Shown here one piece after another: positions 7,565-14,891 of a stretch of DNA of 26,416 bases (position 1 is the stretch's first letter; each line of letters opens with the position of its first letter). The notes beneath the pieces were generated by a model that saw only the letters and a list, made by a program, of their open reading frames with translations, did no database searches and was not told the DNA's origin. Position numbers and translations under genes: made by a program. The DNA comes from Lachnospiraceae bacterium (lineage in GTDB: Bacteria; Bacillota; Clostridia; Lachnospirales; Lachnospiraceae). The stretch spans positions 1-26,416 of the forward strand of contig CAAGSD010000074.1 of the NCBI GenBank assembly GCA_900772845.1. Direction: 5' to 3'.

Positions 7565-8917
7565 ATGAAACTATGGATCACAGAAACAGAAAAAGTAAAA
7601 AGGCAGGCAGGAGAAGAAGCAGTCGTCATTTTGCAGCACTGGAAACAAAAGGTGCGCAGACTGCGGATCTACCGGGCCTGCCTTTGTGCTGTACTGATTT
7701 TGGCTGGTATGGGGGCTGTGGGGTACAGCTATTATCTGGTGGACAGCAGTATTCCTTCGGTGATTCATGTGCGGGCAAATTCCGAAGAGGCACTGGAATT
7801 GGACCTTCCTGCCAAGGGAGAAATCTTAAGTGTCAGTGAACAGGGACACAGTAATATTCCCAAAGGGGCGGTGACGGTAGATCTGAGCCAGCCGGTGAAA
7901 ATGAAGACCGGAAGCCTGGATAATATCGAGATGCAAGTGAAGCTTTTCGGAATCCTACCGTTCAAGCAGGTGGGAATCCGGGTGATCGAAGATCAGGAAC
8001 TGATCCCTGTAGGAGTGCCTATCGGCATCTATGTCAAGACCGAGGGCGTGCTTGTGGTGGGAACAGGAGAATTCCGGGCCGAGGACGGTGGAAAGGTATC
8101 ACCGGCAGAGCACATTCTGAAAAGCGGTGACTACATCATGAAACTTAATGGCACAGAAGTGCAGGAGAAGGATGACTTCATTTCACAAATTGAAAACTGC
8201 GGTGGCGAGGAACAGACCCTGACGATCCGGCGTGGCGAGGAATGTTATGATGTCAAAGTGAAACCGGTGCGGGATCAGACCGGGAAATACAAGATCGGTG
8301 TCTGGGTCAGAGACAATGCCCAGGGCGTGGGTACTATGACTTATATTGACAGCAGAGGGAATTTCGGTGCACTGGGACACGGCATCAATGATGTGGATAC
8401 CAGCACACTGATGGAAATGAATGACGGCACCCTGTATCAGACCGAGATCATATCCATTCAGAAGGGAACCGCAGGACATCCGGGAGAGATGACCGGAATG
8501 ATCGTCTATTCCGATGACAGGATCCTGGGAGATATCACCAGCAACAGTGTCAGGGGGATCTTTGGTAAATGTAACGATAAAGCACTGGCACTGGCAACAG
8601 AAGAAGCCTTGCCCATCGGACTGAAACAGGAGATCCAGAGGGGTAAGGCGCAGATCCTGTGCACTGTAGATGGCACCACCAGATACTACGATATCGAGAT
8701 TACCGACATTCATCTGGATCATGACAATGTGAACCGCGGCATTGAACTGAAAGTCACAGATCCGGAGCTGCTGGCCGTGACCGGCGGCATCGTCCAGGGC
8801 ATGAGCGGCGCACCCATCATCCAGAACGGAAAATTCGTAGGAGCCGTCACTCATGTCCTCGTCCAGGACAGCACCAGAGGATATGGAATCTTCATTGAAA
8901 ATATGCTGGAGTGGTAA
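7565..8917 (+). CDS. spoIVB: SpoIVB sporulation signalling protease
   Basis: SpoIVB is a serine peptidase (family S55) secreted from the forespore that triggers pro-sigma-K processing in the mother cell. With start ATG 7565 behind a G-rich site (7552-7557) it has 450 residues; ATG 7559 is also possible. There is a membrane segment near residues 35-58 (CLCAVLILAGMGAVGYSYYL), a PDZ-like domain around 170-230 (HILKSGDYIMKLNGTEV) and the C-terminal peptidase domain. The catalytic triad fits His272 (ALGHGIND), Asp399 and Ser414 (GMSGAPI); the spacings of 127 and 15 residues equal those of His236, Asp363 and Ser378 in the Bacillus protein. It usually sits beside recN and before spo0A; here it has the fru operon in front and a repeat array behind. 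No clear promoter or upstream terminator was found. Confidence 0.95.
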   Translation: MKLWITETEKVKRQAGEEAVVILQHWKQKVRRLRIYRACLCAVLILAGMGAVGYSYYLVDSSIPSVIHVRANSEEALELDLPAKGEILSVSEQGHSNIPKGAVTVDLSQPVKMKTGSLDNIEMQVKLFGILPFKQVGIRVIEDQELIPVGVPIGIYVKTEGVLVVGTGEFRAEDGGKVSPAEHILKSGDYIMKLNGTEVQEKDDFISQIENCGGEEQTLTIRRGEECYDVKVKPVRDQTGKYKIGVWVRDNAQGVGTMTYIDSRGNFGALGHGINDVDTSTLMEMNDGTLYQTEIISIQKGTAGHPGEMTGMIVYSDDRILGDITSNSVRGIFGKCNDKALALATEEALPIGLKQEIQRGKAQILCTVDGTTRYYDIEITDIHLDHDNVNRGIELKVTDPELLAVTGGIVQGMSGAPIIQNGKFVGAVTHVLVQDSTRGYGIFIENMLEW

Positions 8918-8926
8918 GGAGAGCCT

Positions 8927-9238
8927 GCGGGGCGTAAGACTTCATTTTGATTGAATAGGCCCCGGTGATTCTGGACTTGTGGGGCGAAAACTTTGAATTT
9001 GATCGAAAAAGCCCCGGAAATTTTAGGCTTGCGGGGCGAGATCATGGAATTTCATTGAAAAAGCCCCGGAGATTTTGAATGTGTGGGGCGAAAACTTTGA
9101 ATTTAATCGAAAAAGCCCCGAATGTTTTTAATATGCGGGGCGTAACTTTTAATTTCTTCTTGTTAAGCCCCAAAGCGATGGAAGATGCAGGGCGTAAATT
9201 CCTAAATTCGCTTGTTACGCCCTCGGAATAAGGAAACG
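8927..9238. repeat. Six tandem 52-bp imperfect repeats with GGGGC/GCCCC arms
   Basis: Units begin at 8927, 8979, 9031, 9083, 9135 and 9187, each exactly 52 bp after the last. Each starts with GCGGGGCG or GTGGGGCG (GCAGGGCG in unit 6) and carries the inverse GCCCC 25 nt further on (8959, 9011, 9063, 9115, 9167; GCCC at 9219), so each can form a GC-rich hairpin. Units 2-4 are the most alike (AACTTTGAATTT core in 2 and 4); units 5 and 6 have diverged but add TAAC/GTTA or GTAA/TTAC pairs to the stem. No protein-coding frame is credible. The array lies 10 bp after spoIVB and fills most of the 8918-9373 gap. Function unknown. Confidence 0.9.
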
Positions 9239-9245
9239 ACAGCAA

Positions 9246-9279
9246 CATTACAAGATGCCGCTATTAGATGGCTGTAATG
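9246..9279. other. Hairpin between repeat array and terminator
   Basis: CATTACA (9246-9252) pairs with TGTAATG (9273-9279), with an inner GCC/GGC pair across an internal loop. No clear T tract. It may be a remnant of another structured element. Confidence 0.45.
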
Positions 9280-9283
9280 AAAA

Positions 9284-9330
9284 TATAAAGACCATGATTG
9301 TGAGTACAAGATCAATCATGGTCTTTATTT
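9284..9330. terminator. Bidirectional terminator between spoIVB and aroC
   Basis: A perfect 14-bp inverted repeat, AAAGACCATGATTG (9287-9300) and CAATCATGGTCTTT (9313-9326), has a 12-nt loop with T-rich DNA on the right and A-rich DNA on the left. It can end transcripts from both directions, as expected between convergent genes. Confidence 0.85.
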
Positions 9331-9373
9331 GCTGATAAGTTGATCAATAGATTGGCAATCAAAGTCACTCTCA

Positions 9374-10471
9374 TTAATTATAGAAATTTACAAGCGAATC
9401 CATGCGGGCGGACATATTCATCATCATGGCATCCAGTACGGTGATGGCAGTCATGCATTCCATGACGACCACGGCTCTGGGGACGATGATGGGGTCATGA
9501 CGGCCGCAGATGGTAAGCTCAGTATTTTCTCCGGAACGGTTCACGGTCTGCTGGGGGCGGAAGATCGAAGGGGTAGGCTTGACATACGCACGAATCAGAA
9601 GCGGACTGCCGTCACTCATGCCGCCTAAAGTACCACCGGAGTGGTTGGTGATTTTGACGATCCTGCCGTTCTCCATACGGAAAGGGTCATTGTTCTCACT
9701 GCCGGTATGGCGGGCAGCCTCGGCACCATCGCCTAATTCCACGGCCTTTACGGCACCGATGGACATAACAGCCTTTGCCAGGTTGGCATCCAGCTTCTCG
9801 AAGACAGGATCACCGATGCCGGCGGGAAGACCTTCCACGAGACATTCCATACAGCCGCCTACGGAATCACAGGCTTCTCTTGCCTGCTGCAGATATGCAC
9901 AGGCTTTTTCGTCTGCCTCAGCATCCGGCATGGCGGTGATCGTGGAGCGTGCGGTGCTCCGGTCAAATTTTTCAGGATCCGCATCCACGGGTCCGATGGA
10001 ACGGGTATAGGCAAATACGGTGATACCCATCTGCTCTAAGATTTTCGCAGCAATGGCACCGGCAGCTACACGCCCGATCGTCTCACGTCCGGAGGAACGT
10101 CCGCCGCCACGATAATCTCTGAAACCGTACTTGGCATCAAAACAATAGTCAGCGTGGCCGGGGCGGTAGTTCTCCGCAATTTCCGTATAATCGGCGGAAA
10201 TCTGGGAAGTATTGCGGACGATCAGGGAAATGGGAGTTCCCGTAGTCTTTCCTTCAAACACACCGGACAGAATTTCCACCTGATCGGCTTCTTTCCGCTG
10301 GGTGGTGATAGCACTGGTGCCGGGCTTGCGGCGGTCTAAATATTTCTGAATATCTTCTTCGGAGAGAGGAAGTCCGGCAGGACAGCCGTCTACCACGACG
10401 CCCAGTGCCTTTCCGTGGGACTCTCCCCAGGTAGTGATCTTAAATATGTTTCCAAATGTTGAACCGGCCAT
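9374..10471 (-). CDS. aroC: Chorismate synthase
   Basis: AroC converts 5-enolpyruvylshikimate-3-phosphate to chorismate, the last step of the common aromatic pathway, using reduced FMN. The 365-residue protein starts at 10471 (MAGSTFGNIFKITTWGESHG), behind a clear AAAAGGAGA on the minus strand; a longer frame to 10516 lacks such a site and adds an atypical extension. Family signatures are visible: GESHGKALGVVVDGCPAG near the N terminus, YRGGGRSSGRETIGRVAAGA, NHSGGTLGGMSDGSPL and RHDPIIVPRAVVVMECM near the C terminus. It stands alone, convergent to spoIVB, and has a long structured leader. No other aro gene is in the window. Confidence 0.96.
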   Translation of the reverse strand: MAGSTFGNIFKITTWGESHGKALGVVVDGCPAGLPLSEEDIQKYLDRRKPGTSAITTQRKEADQVEILSGVFEGKTTGTPISLIVRNTSQISADYTEIAENYRPGHADYCFDAKYGFRDYRGGGRSSGRETIGRVAAGAIAAKILEQMGITVFAYTRSIGPVDADPEKFDRSTARSTITAMPDAEADEKACAYLQQAREACDSVGGCMECLVEGLPAGIGDPVFEKLDANLAKAVMSIGAVKAVELGDGAEAARHTGSENNDPFRMENGRIVKITNHSGGTLGGMSDGSPLLIRAYVKPTPSIFRPQQTVNRSGENTELTICGRHDPIIVPRAVVVMECMTAITVLDAMMMNMSARMDSLVNFYN

Positions 10472-10730
10472 GGCAGTTCTCCTTTTCCGATGATACAAGA
10501 ATTGCTCCGCTGCCATGCAGCTTGCGCAATTCTACACACATTCGGAATCCGTCGATTTTCTTTGGAAAATCACTACTTCCTCATGTGTGACCGGGTCAGC
10601 AAGGCATAACCTTTGACCCTTATATCATGATTCGCACCTTCGGTGCTTACCGTTGCTTCGCAACTATCATGATCAAATTCGCCGTTCGCCAATTATGCAG
10701 GCATATTGGCTCGCTTACGCTCATTATATC
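10472..10730 (-). promoter_or_regulatory. Long structured 5' leader of aroC
   Basis: From the predicted start site near 10729 to the aroC ATG the RNA would be about 258 nt and almost all pairs. In minus-strand order: GCCAATATGC/GCATAATTGGC (10710-10688, one bulge); a three-way junction closed by ATCATGAT at 10673-10666 and 10631-10624, with arms GTTGC-GAA-GCAAC and GCACC-GAA-GGTGC; GGGTCA-AAGG/CCTT-TGACCC (10619-10593, 2-nt bulge); CACACAT/ATGTGTG (10589-10535) enclosing GATTTTC/GAAAATC; and AGAATTGC/GCAATTCT (10533-10498) enclosing GCTGC/GCAGC. No T-box or known riboswitch motif was recognised. It could be an inserted repeat, a regulatory leader, or both. Confidence 0.6.
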
Positions 10731-10735
10731 ATAAA

Positions 10736-10764
10736 ATTATACGCAATTACTGAAAAAATCGCAA
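10736..10764 (-). promoter_or_regulatory. Sigma-A promoter of aroC
   Basis: On the minus strand TTGCGA (10764-10759), a 17-bp spacer and a perfect TATAAT (10741-10736) form a good promoter. Between it and the next gene at 10853 no further structure was seen except AT-rich DNA, in which a plus-strand promoter for the VanY gene probably lies. Confidence 0.75.
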
Positions 10765-10852
10765 CTTTTTTATAAAAAATGATGCAACGTAAAACAAAGT
10801 ATGCTATCATATGACATAAGTACTAACGGGAAGCAAAAAGGTCGACATACGT

Positions 10853-11953
10853 ATGGAGAAAACTACAGAAGAAAAAGTCAGAGCAAAACTTCTGAGATTC
10901 GGAAGGAAGAACAGATGGAGCAGGACGGTAGCAGTACCGTTACTGTTTTTTGTGATGTCTTTTTTTCATGTCAGGAATTATTGCCGCAATAACGGAAAAC
11001 GTTTTGCTATGATGCTGGGAACCTTTTTCCTGTTTACAGTATACAGCAGCTTTTCTTTTCCGGCATTTATCACCGAAGATTCCGGAACCGATTTTGAACT
11101 GAAAAATGCAGAGACGCAGAATATTTCCCTGGCGGAGGAAAAGGAACCGGACATGGAAGGGCTGGAGCTTTTAGAGGATGAGGATGTCCTGGAGCAGTCG
11201 GATTACAACAGCATTTCCCACGGGTATGCACTGGTGGACAAATATGATGCATCCGACATCCTGCGGGCTTCGGAGGCTATTGTCAGCGAGAACTTGCAGG
11301 CAGAGCAGACGGACGGAGACAGTGACGTGGCTGAGAGCAGTGATGCTGCAGAACAGCAGGAATTCCGTTCCGATGACTGGCGGCTGGTGCTGATCAACAA
11401 GCAGAATTCCATTCCGGATGATTATACTTTCCAGTTGGGCACTATCAAAGGAAAGATGCAGTGCGATAAGAGAATTCTGGAAGATCTGCTTGCCATGCTG
11501 GAGGCCGCAGAAGAGGATGGTGTCAATCTGACGATCTGTTCCCCGTATCGTGATCTGGAATATCAGCAGATGCTGTTTAACCGTAAGATCAAGCGTTATA
11601 TGAACCTTGGTATGTCTTATATGGAAGCATACCAGCTGTCCAGCCAGGCAGTGACCGTACCGGGAGCCAGCGAGCATCAGATCGGACTGGCACTGGATAT
11701 CGTCTGCAATGACTATATGTCACTGGACGAAGGTTTTGGAGATACAAAAGCCGGAAAATGGCTGGCAGCCAACAGCTGTCGTTTTGGCTTTATTCTGCGA
11801 TACCCCAAAGGCAGGGAAGATATTACGGGGATTGAATATGAACCCTGGCATTTCCGTTATGTGGGCAGATCCGCAGCAACGGTGATCATGGAACAGGGAA
11901 TCTCGTTAGAAGAATTCTGGGAGGAATATGTAGAAGATGTATCGATTGATTAA
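10853..11953 (+). CDS. VanY-like D-alanyl-D-alanine carboxypeptidase (M15B)
   Basis: The C-terminal domain (about 180-360) is an M15B zinc peptidase, which removes the terminal D-Ala from peptidoglycan stem peptides. Zinc and catalytic residues are visible: Ser273, His275 and Asp282 in SEHQIGLALDIV, and Glu330 and His333 in EPWHFRYVG; ICSPYRDLEYQQMLFN is the usual SxYR-like motif before them. The N terminus is basic and followed by hydrophobic stretches (VAVPLLFFVMSFF and FAMMLGTFFLFTVYSSF, about 25-70), so the enzyme is probably membrane-anchored with the catalytic part outside. Residues about 75-165 are acidic and low in complexity, likely a linker. The ribosome binding site before ATG 10853 is weak; ATG 11012 or nearby could be an alternative. 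The stop overlaps tgt by 17 nt. This need not mean vancomycin resistance; no other van genes are present. Confidence 0.88.
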   Translation: MEKTTEEKVRAKLLRFGRKNRWSRTVAVPLLFFVMSFFHVRNYCRNNGKRFAMMLGTFFLFTVYSSFSFPAFITEDSGTDFELKNAETQNISLAEEKEPDMEGLELLEDEDVLEQSDYNSISHGYALVDKYDASDILRASEAIVSENLQAEQTDGDSDVAESSDAAEQQEFRSDDWRLVLINKQNSIPDDYTFQLGTIKGKMQCDKRILEDLLAMLEAAEEDGVNLTICSPYRDLEYQQMLFNRKIKRYMNLGMSYMEAYQLSSQAVTVPGASEHQIGLALDIVCNDYMSLDEGFGDTKAGKWLAANSCRFGFILRYPKGREDITGIEYEPWHFRYVGRSAATVIMEQGISLEEFWEEYVEDVSID

Positions 11954-13070
11954 ACAGGAAGGACGCGCAAAAAGAGGAGAATTTACTACCGTACACGGTG
12001 TGATCCAGACTCCTGTATTTATGAATGTTGGAACTGTGGCAGCCATCAAGGGAGCCGTATCCACGGCAGATCTGGAACAGATCGGTACCCAGGTGGAACT
12101 GTCCAATACGTATCATTTACATGTAAGACCGGGAGACCAGATCATCAAACAGATGGGTGGTCTTCATAAATTTATGTCATGGAATAAGCCGATCCTGACA
12201 GATTCCGGCGGATTCCAGGTATTTTCCCTGGCAGGACTGCGCAAGATCAAGGAAGAAGGTGTTACCTTCCGTTCCCACATTGATGGTCACAAGATTTTTA
12301 TGGGACCGGAAGAGAGTATGCAGATCCAGTCCAACTTAGGATCCACCATTGCCATGGCCTTTGATGAGTGTGCCCCCAGTAAGGCAGACCGCGCTTATGT
12401 GCAGAATTCCGTGGAACGTACCACCAGGTGGCTGCAGAGATGCCAGACGGAAATGAAGCGGCTGAACAGCCTGGAAGATACGGTGAATCCCCATCAGTTA
12501 TTGTTCGGCATCAATCAGGGTGCCATCTATGAAGATATCCGTATCGAGCATGCCAAGCGGATCGCTGAGATGAATCTGGACGGTTATGCAGTGGGCGGAC
12601 TTGCCGTAGGTGAGACCCACGAGGAGATGTATCATATTCTGGATGAGGTGGTACCGTATCTGCCGGTGGACAAGCCCACCTATCTTATGGGTGTAGGTAC
12701 TCCTGCCAATATTCTCGAAGGCGTAGAGAGAGGCGTTGATTTCTTCGACTGCGTCTACCCTACGAGAAACGGACGCCATGGACATTTATATACCAACCAT
12801 GGAAAGATCAATCTGTTCAATGCAAAATACGAATTGGACAGCAGACCCATCGAAGAGGGATGCGGCTGTCCTGCCTGCCAGAGATATTCCAGAGCCTATA
12901 TCCGTCACCTGTTAAAGGCAAAGGAAATGCTGGGAATGCGTCTGTGTGTACTACACAACCTGTATTTCTATAATACGATGATGACTGAGATCCGGGATGC
13001 ACTGGATGCGGGAAATTTTGCGGCGTACAAAAAGCATAAACTGGATTCCATGGCAACACCCCTGGATTGA
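11937..13070 (+). CDS. tgt: Queuine/preQ1 tRNA-ribosyltransferase
   Basis: Tgt exchanges guanine-34 of tRNAs with GUN anticodons for preQ1 in queuosine synthesis. The 377-residue length is typical. Motifs include the substrate-binding TDSGGFQVFSL, FDECAP, VGGLAVGE, and LMGVGTPANILEGV followed by the catalytic Asp region VDFFDCVYPTRNGRHG. The zinc site fits the family pattern C-x-C-x2-C-x25-H: GCGCPACQ and the His of CVLHNLYFYN. The start ATG 11937 lies inside the end of the VanY gene, with GGAGG about 10 nt upstream, so the two are likely co-translated. yajC follows after 134 bp, a common neighbour of tgt in bacteria, though here with its own promoter. Confidence 0.96.
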   Translation: MYRLIKQEGRAKRGEFTTVHGVIQTPVFMNVGTVAAIKGAVSTADLEQIGTQVELSNTYHLHVRPGDQIIKQMGGLHKFMSWNKPILTDSGGFQVFSLAGLRKIKEEGVTFRSHIDGHKIFMGPEESMQIQSNLGSTIAMAFDECAPSKADRAYVQNSVERTTRWLQRCQTEMKRLNSLEDTVNPHQLLFGINQGAIYEDIRIEHAKRIAEMNLDGYAVGGLAVGETHEEMYHILDEVVPYLPVDKPTYLMGVGTPANILEGVERGVDFFDCVYPTRNGRHGHLYTNHGKINLFNAKYELDSRPIEEGCGCPACQRYSRAYIRHLLKAKEMLGMRLCVLHNLYFYNTMMTEIRDALDAGNFAAYKKHKLDSMATPLD

Positions 13071-13122
13071 TTCGGGCTGGTGGCAGTTTAGAGGAATTTC
13101 ATATAATTTTACGAGAAAAGAC

Positions 13123-13151
13123 TTGCCCCACAGGCGGTTTTTGTGTATCAT
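13123..13151 (+). promoter_or_regulatory. Candidate promoter of yajC
   Basis: TTGCCC (13123-13128), a 17-bp spacer and TATCAT (13146-13151). An overlapping alternative is TTGTGT with GATAAT about 16 bp further on. No convincing terminator for tgt precedes it, so read-through from tgt is also likely. Confidence 0.5.
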
Positions 13152-13204
13152 ACTTACTTGATGATAATGTTTTACAGGCGTAACACGCCGGAATGGAGGA
13201 ACAA

Positions 13205-13528
13205 ATGGGTATTTTATTAACTGAGTCAGAGGCTGCTGCAGCAGGTTCCGGGACCAGCATGATCGTTATGCTTCTTGTATATGCAGTGTTGATCGGTGCA
13301 ATGTGGTTTTTCTTTATGAGACCGCAGAAAAAGGAACAGAAGAGAGTAGCTGCAATGCTGTCTAACCTGGAGACAGGTGACTGCGTTCTGACCACTTCCG
13401 GTTTCTATGGTATTGTAATCGATATTACAGATGATACTGTTATCGTAGAGTTCGGTAACAATAAAAACTGCCGTATCCCTATGGAGAAGTCTGCGATCAG
13501 CAAAGTAGAGAAGCCCGGCGAGAACTAA
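13205..13528 (+). CDS. yajC: Preprotein translocase accessory subunit YajC
   Basis: YajC is a small membrane protein associated with the SecDF part of the Sec export machinery. The 107-residue product has one membrane helix (about 20-40, MIVMLLVYAVLIGAMWFFFM) followed at once by the family hallmark RPQKKEQKR, then a small cytoplasmic domain with LETGDCVLTTSGFYGIV. ATG 13205 is preferred because GGAGG at 13195-13199 lies just in front of it; the in-frame ATG at 13193 overlaps that site. A terminator follows 12 bp after the stop. secD and secF are not in the window. Confidence 0.94.
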   Translation: MGILLTESEAAAAGSGTSMIVMLLVYAVLIGAMWFFFMRPQKKEQKRVAAMLSNLETGDCVLTTSGFYGIVIDITDDTVIVEFGNNKNCRIPMEKSAISKVEKPGEN

Positions 13529-13540
13529 GAAGAATATAAA

Positions 13541-13579
13541 AGGGAGCAATGCCACTGGATGGTATTGCTCTCTTTTTCT
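13541..13579 (+). terminator. Rho-independent terminator after yajC
   Basis: AGGGAGCAATGCCA (13541-13554) pairs with TGGTATTGCTCTCT (13560-13573) with a few G-T pairs, followed by TTTTT. It separates yajC from the leu-ilv operon. Confidence 0.88.
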
Positions 13580-13617
13580 TGATTTATTTTAATGTTCAAA
13601 ATTGTATTTATGTTAAT

Positions 13618-13654
13618 TTTCAATATTGAAATTTCGATGTCCATAAGTTATTAT
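13618..13654 (+). promoter_or_regulatory. Promoter of leuB-ilvD-ilvB with a palindrome over the -35
   Basis: TTGAAA (13626-13631), a 17-bp spacer and TATTAT (13649-13654). The -35 is the right half of a perfect 14-bp palindrome, TTTCAATATTGAAA (13618-13631), whose flanks continue the symmetry imperfectly (AAT to the left, TTT to the right). This looks like an operator. It resembles the CodY motif only in part, so no regulator is assigned. No T-box motif was found in the short leader. Confidence 0.7.
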
Positions 13655-13715
13655 GAAATAAGTATTTCCGACGGAAAATACAGGAAAACTCACAGGAAAT
13701 GAGGGAAATAGTACA

Positions 13716-14798
13716 ATGGAATTGAATATCACATGTATCCCCGGAGACGGTATCGGACCTGAGATCGTCAGGGAGACGAAAAAAGTATTGGACAAAGTTG
13801 CAGAAAAATATGGTCATAAAATGATCTATAAAGATATTCTGATGGGAGGAGCGTCCATTGATGTCCATGGCGTGCCCCTTACCGAGGAGGCAATCGCTGA
13901 TGCGAAAGCAGCGGATGCAGTGCTGATGGGATCCATCGGCGGTAATACCACCACTTCCCCCTGGTACAAGCTTCCTCCCGAGAAGCGTCCCGAGGCAGGA
14001 CTTCTGGCACTGCGCAAGGCGCTGAACCTGTTTGCCAACTTAAGACCTGCGGTGCTTTATGATGAACTGGCGGCGGCATGCCCTCTGAAGGAAGAGATCA
14101 GCAAGGCCGGATTTGATATGCTGATCATGAGAGAACTGACCGGCGGACTGTACTTCGGCGAGCGTAAGACCATCGAAGAGAACGGTGTGAGAAAAGCCAT
14201 TGATACCTTGACCTATGATGAGAACGAGATCCGGCGTATCGCCATCAAGGGCTTTGATATCGCCAGAAAGCGTAAGAAAAAGGTTACCAGCGTGGACAAG
14301 GCCAACGTACTGGATTCTTCCAGACTGTGGAGAAAAGTCGTAGAGGAAGTGGCAAAGGACTACCCGGATGTCACTCTGGAGCATATGCTGGTAGACAACT
14401 GTGCCATGCAGCTGGTAAAGGATCCGGCACAGTTTGATGTTATTTTGACGGAGAACATGTTCGGAGATATTCTTTCCGACGAGGCAAGTATGGTGACCGG
14501 TTCTATCGGAATGCTGGCCAGTGCCAGCCTGAATGATACAAAGTTCGGCCTGTATGAGCCCAGCCACGGTTCTGCACCGGATATTGCCGGAAAAGATATT
14601 GCGAATCCTATCGCTACAGTGCTCAGTGCGGCAATGATGCTTCGTTACAGCTTTGATCTGGACGAAGAGGCAGATGCCATTGAGGCAGCAGTAAAGAAAG
14701 TATTACAGGACGGCTACCGCACCATCGACATTATGTCCGAAGGCTGCACACAGGTCGGCTGTACTGAAATGGGAACGCTGCTGGCGGAACGTATCTGA
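13716..14798 (+). CDS. leuB: 3-isopropylmalate dehydrogenase
   Basis: LeuB oxidises and decarboxylates 3-isopropylmalate to 2-ketoisocaproate with NAD in leucine synthesis. The 360-residue protein begins MELNITCIPGDGIGPEIV, with the family's GDGIGPE motif, and continues with LMGSIGGN, LLALRKALNLFANLRP (substrate loop), ELTGGLYFGE, the Lys of VDKANVLDSSRLWR, and NMFGDILSDEASMVTGSIGM, which contains the metal-binding Asp pair. The adenine-binding EPSHGSAPDIAGKDIANP is near the C terminus. All fit LeuB better than isocitrate dehydrogenase. It is the first gene of the leuB-ilvD-ilvB operon, 93 bp before ilvD. leuA, leuC and leuD are not in the window. Confidence 0.96.
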   Translation: MELNITCIPGDGIGPEIVRETKKVLDKVAEKYGHKMIYKDILMGGASIDVHGVPLTEEAIADAKAADAVLMGSIGGNTTTSPWYKLPPEKRPEAGLLALRKALNLFANLRPAVLYDELAAACPLKEEISKAGFDMLIMRELTGGLYFGERKTIEENGVRKAIDTLTYDENEIRRIAIKGFDIARKRKKKVTSVDKANVLDSSRLWRKVVEEVAKDYPDVTLEHMLVDNCAMQLVKDPAQFDVILTENMFGDILSDEASMVTGSIGMLASASLNDTKFGLYEPSHGSAPDIAGKDIANPIATVLSAAMMLRYSFDLDEEADAIEAAVKKVLQDGYRTIDIMSEGCTQVGCTEMGTLLAERI

Positions 14799-14891
14799 GG
14801 AATGACACAGCCATAAAAAGCAGCGGAAACGATATGCAGCACATAGAAAGATATTGAAAGAGATAGTTAAAGAGAAAGAGAGATAAACAAT

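Noticed and set aside
8927..9238. Possible CRISPR array (regular GC-rich repeats)
   Set aside because: The period is 52 bp with similarity over the whole unit; there are no identical repeats with unique spacers and no cas genes nearby.
8851..9248. Minus-strand open frames through the 52-bp array, with repeated peptide GAFSIKFKVFAP
   Set aside because: The peptide repeat only reflects the DNA repeat; 52 is not a multiple of 3, there are no ribosome binding sites, and the frames run into spoIVB antisense.
10853..11953. Vancomycin resistance gene
   Set aside because: Single VanY-like peptidases are common housekeeping cell-wall enzymes; no vanHAX or vanRS genes are present.
13110..13145. Terminator after tgt
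   Set aside because: Only a 3-bp GCC/GGC stem precedes the T-rich stretch, too weak to call.
13655..13715. T-box or attenuator before leuB
   Set aside because: The leader is only about 55 nt and has no T-box motif; a small GTATTTCC/GGAAAATAC hairpin is present but no terminator.
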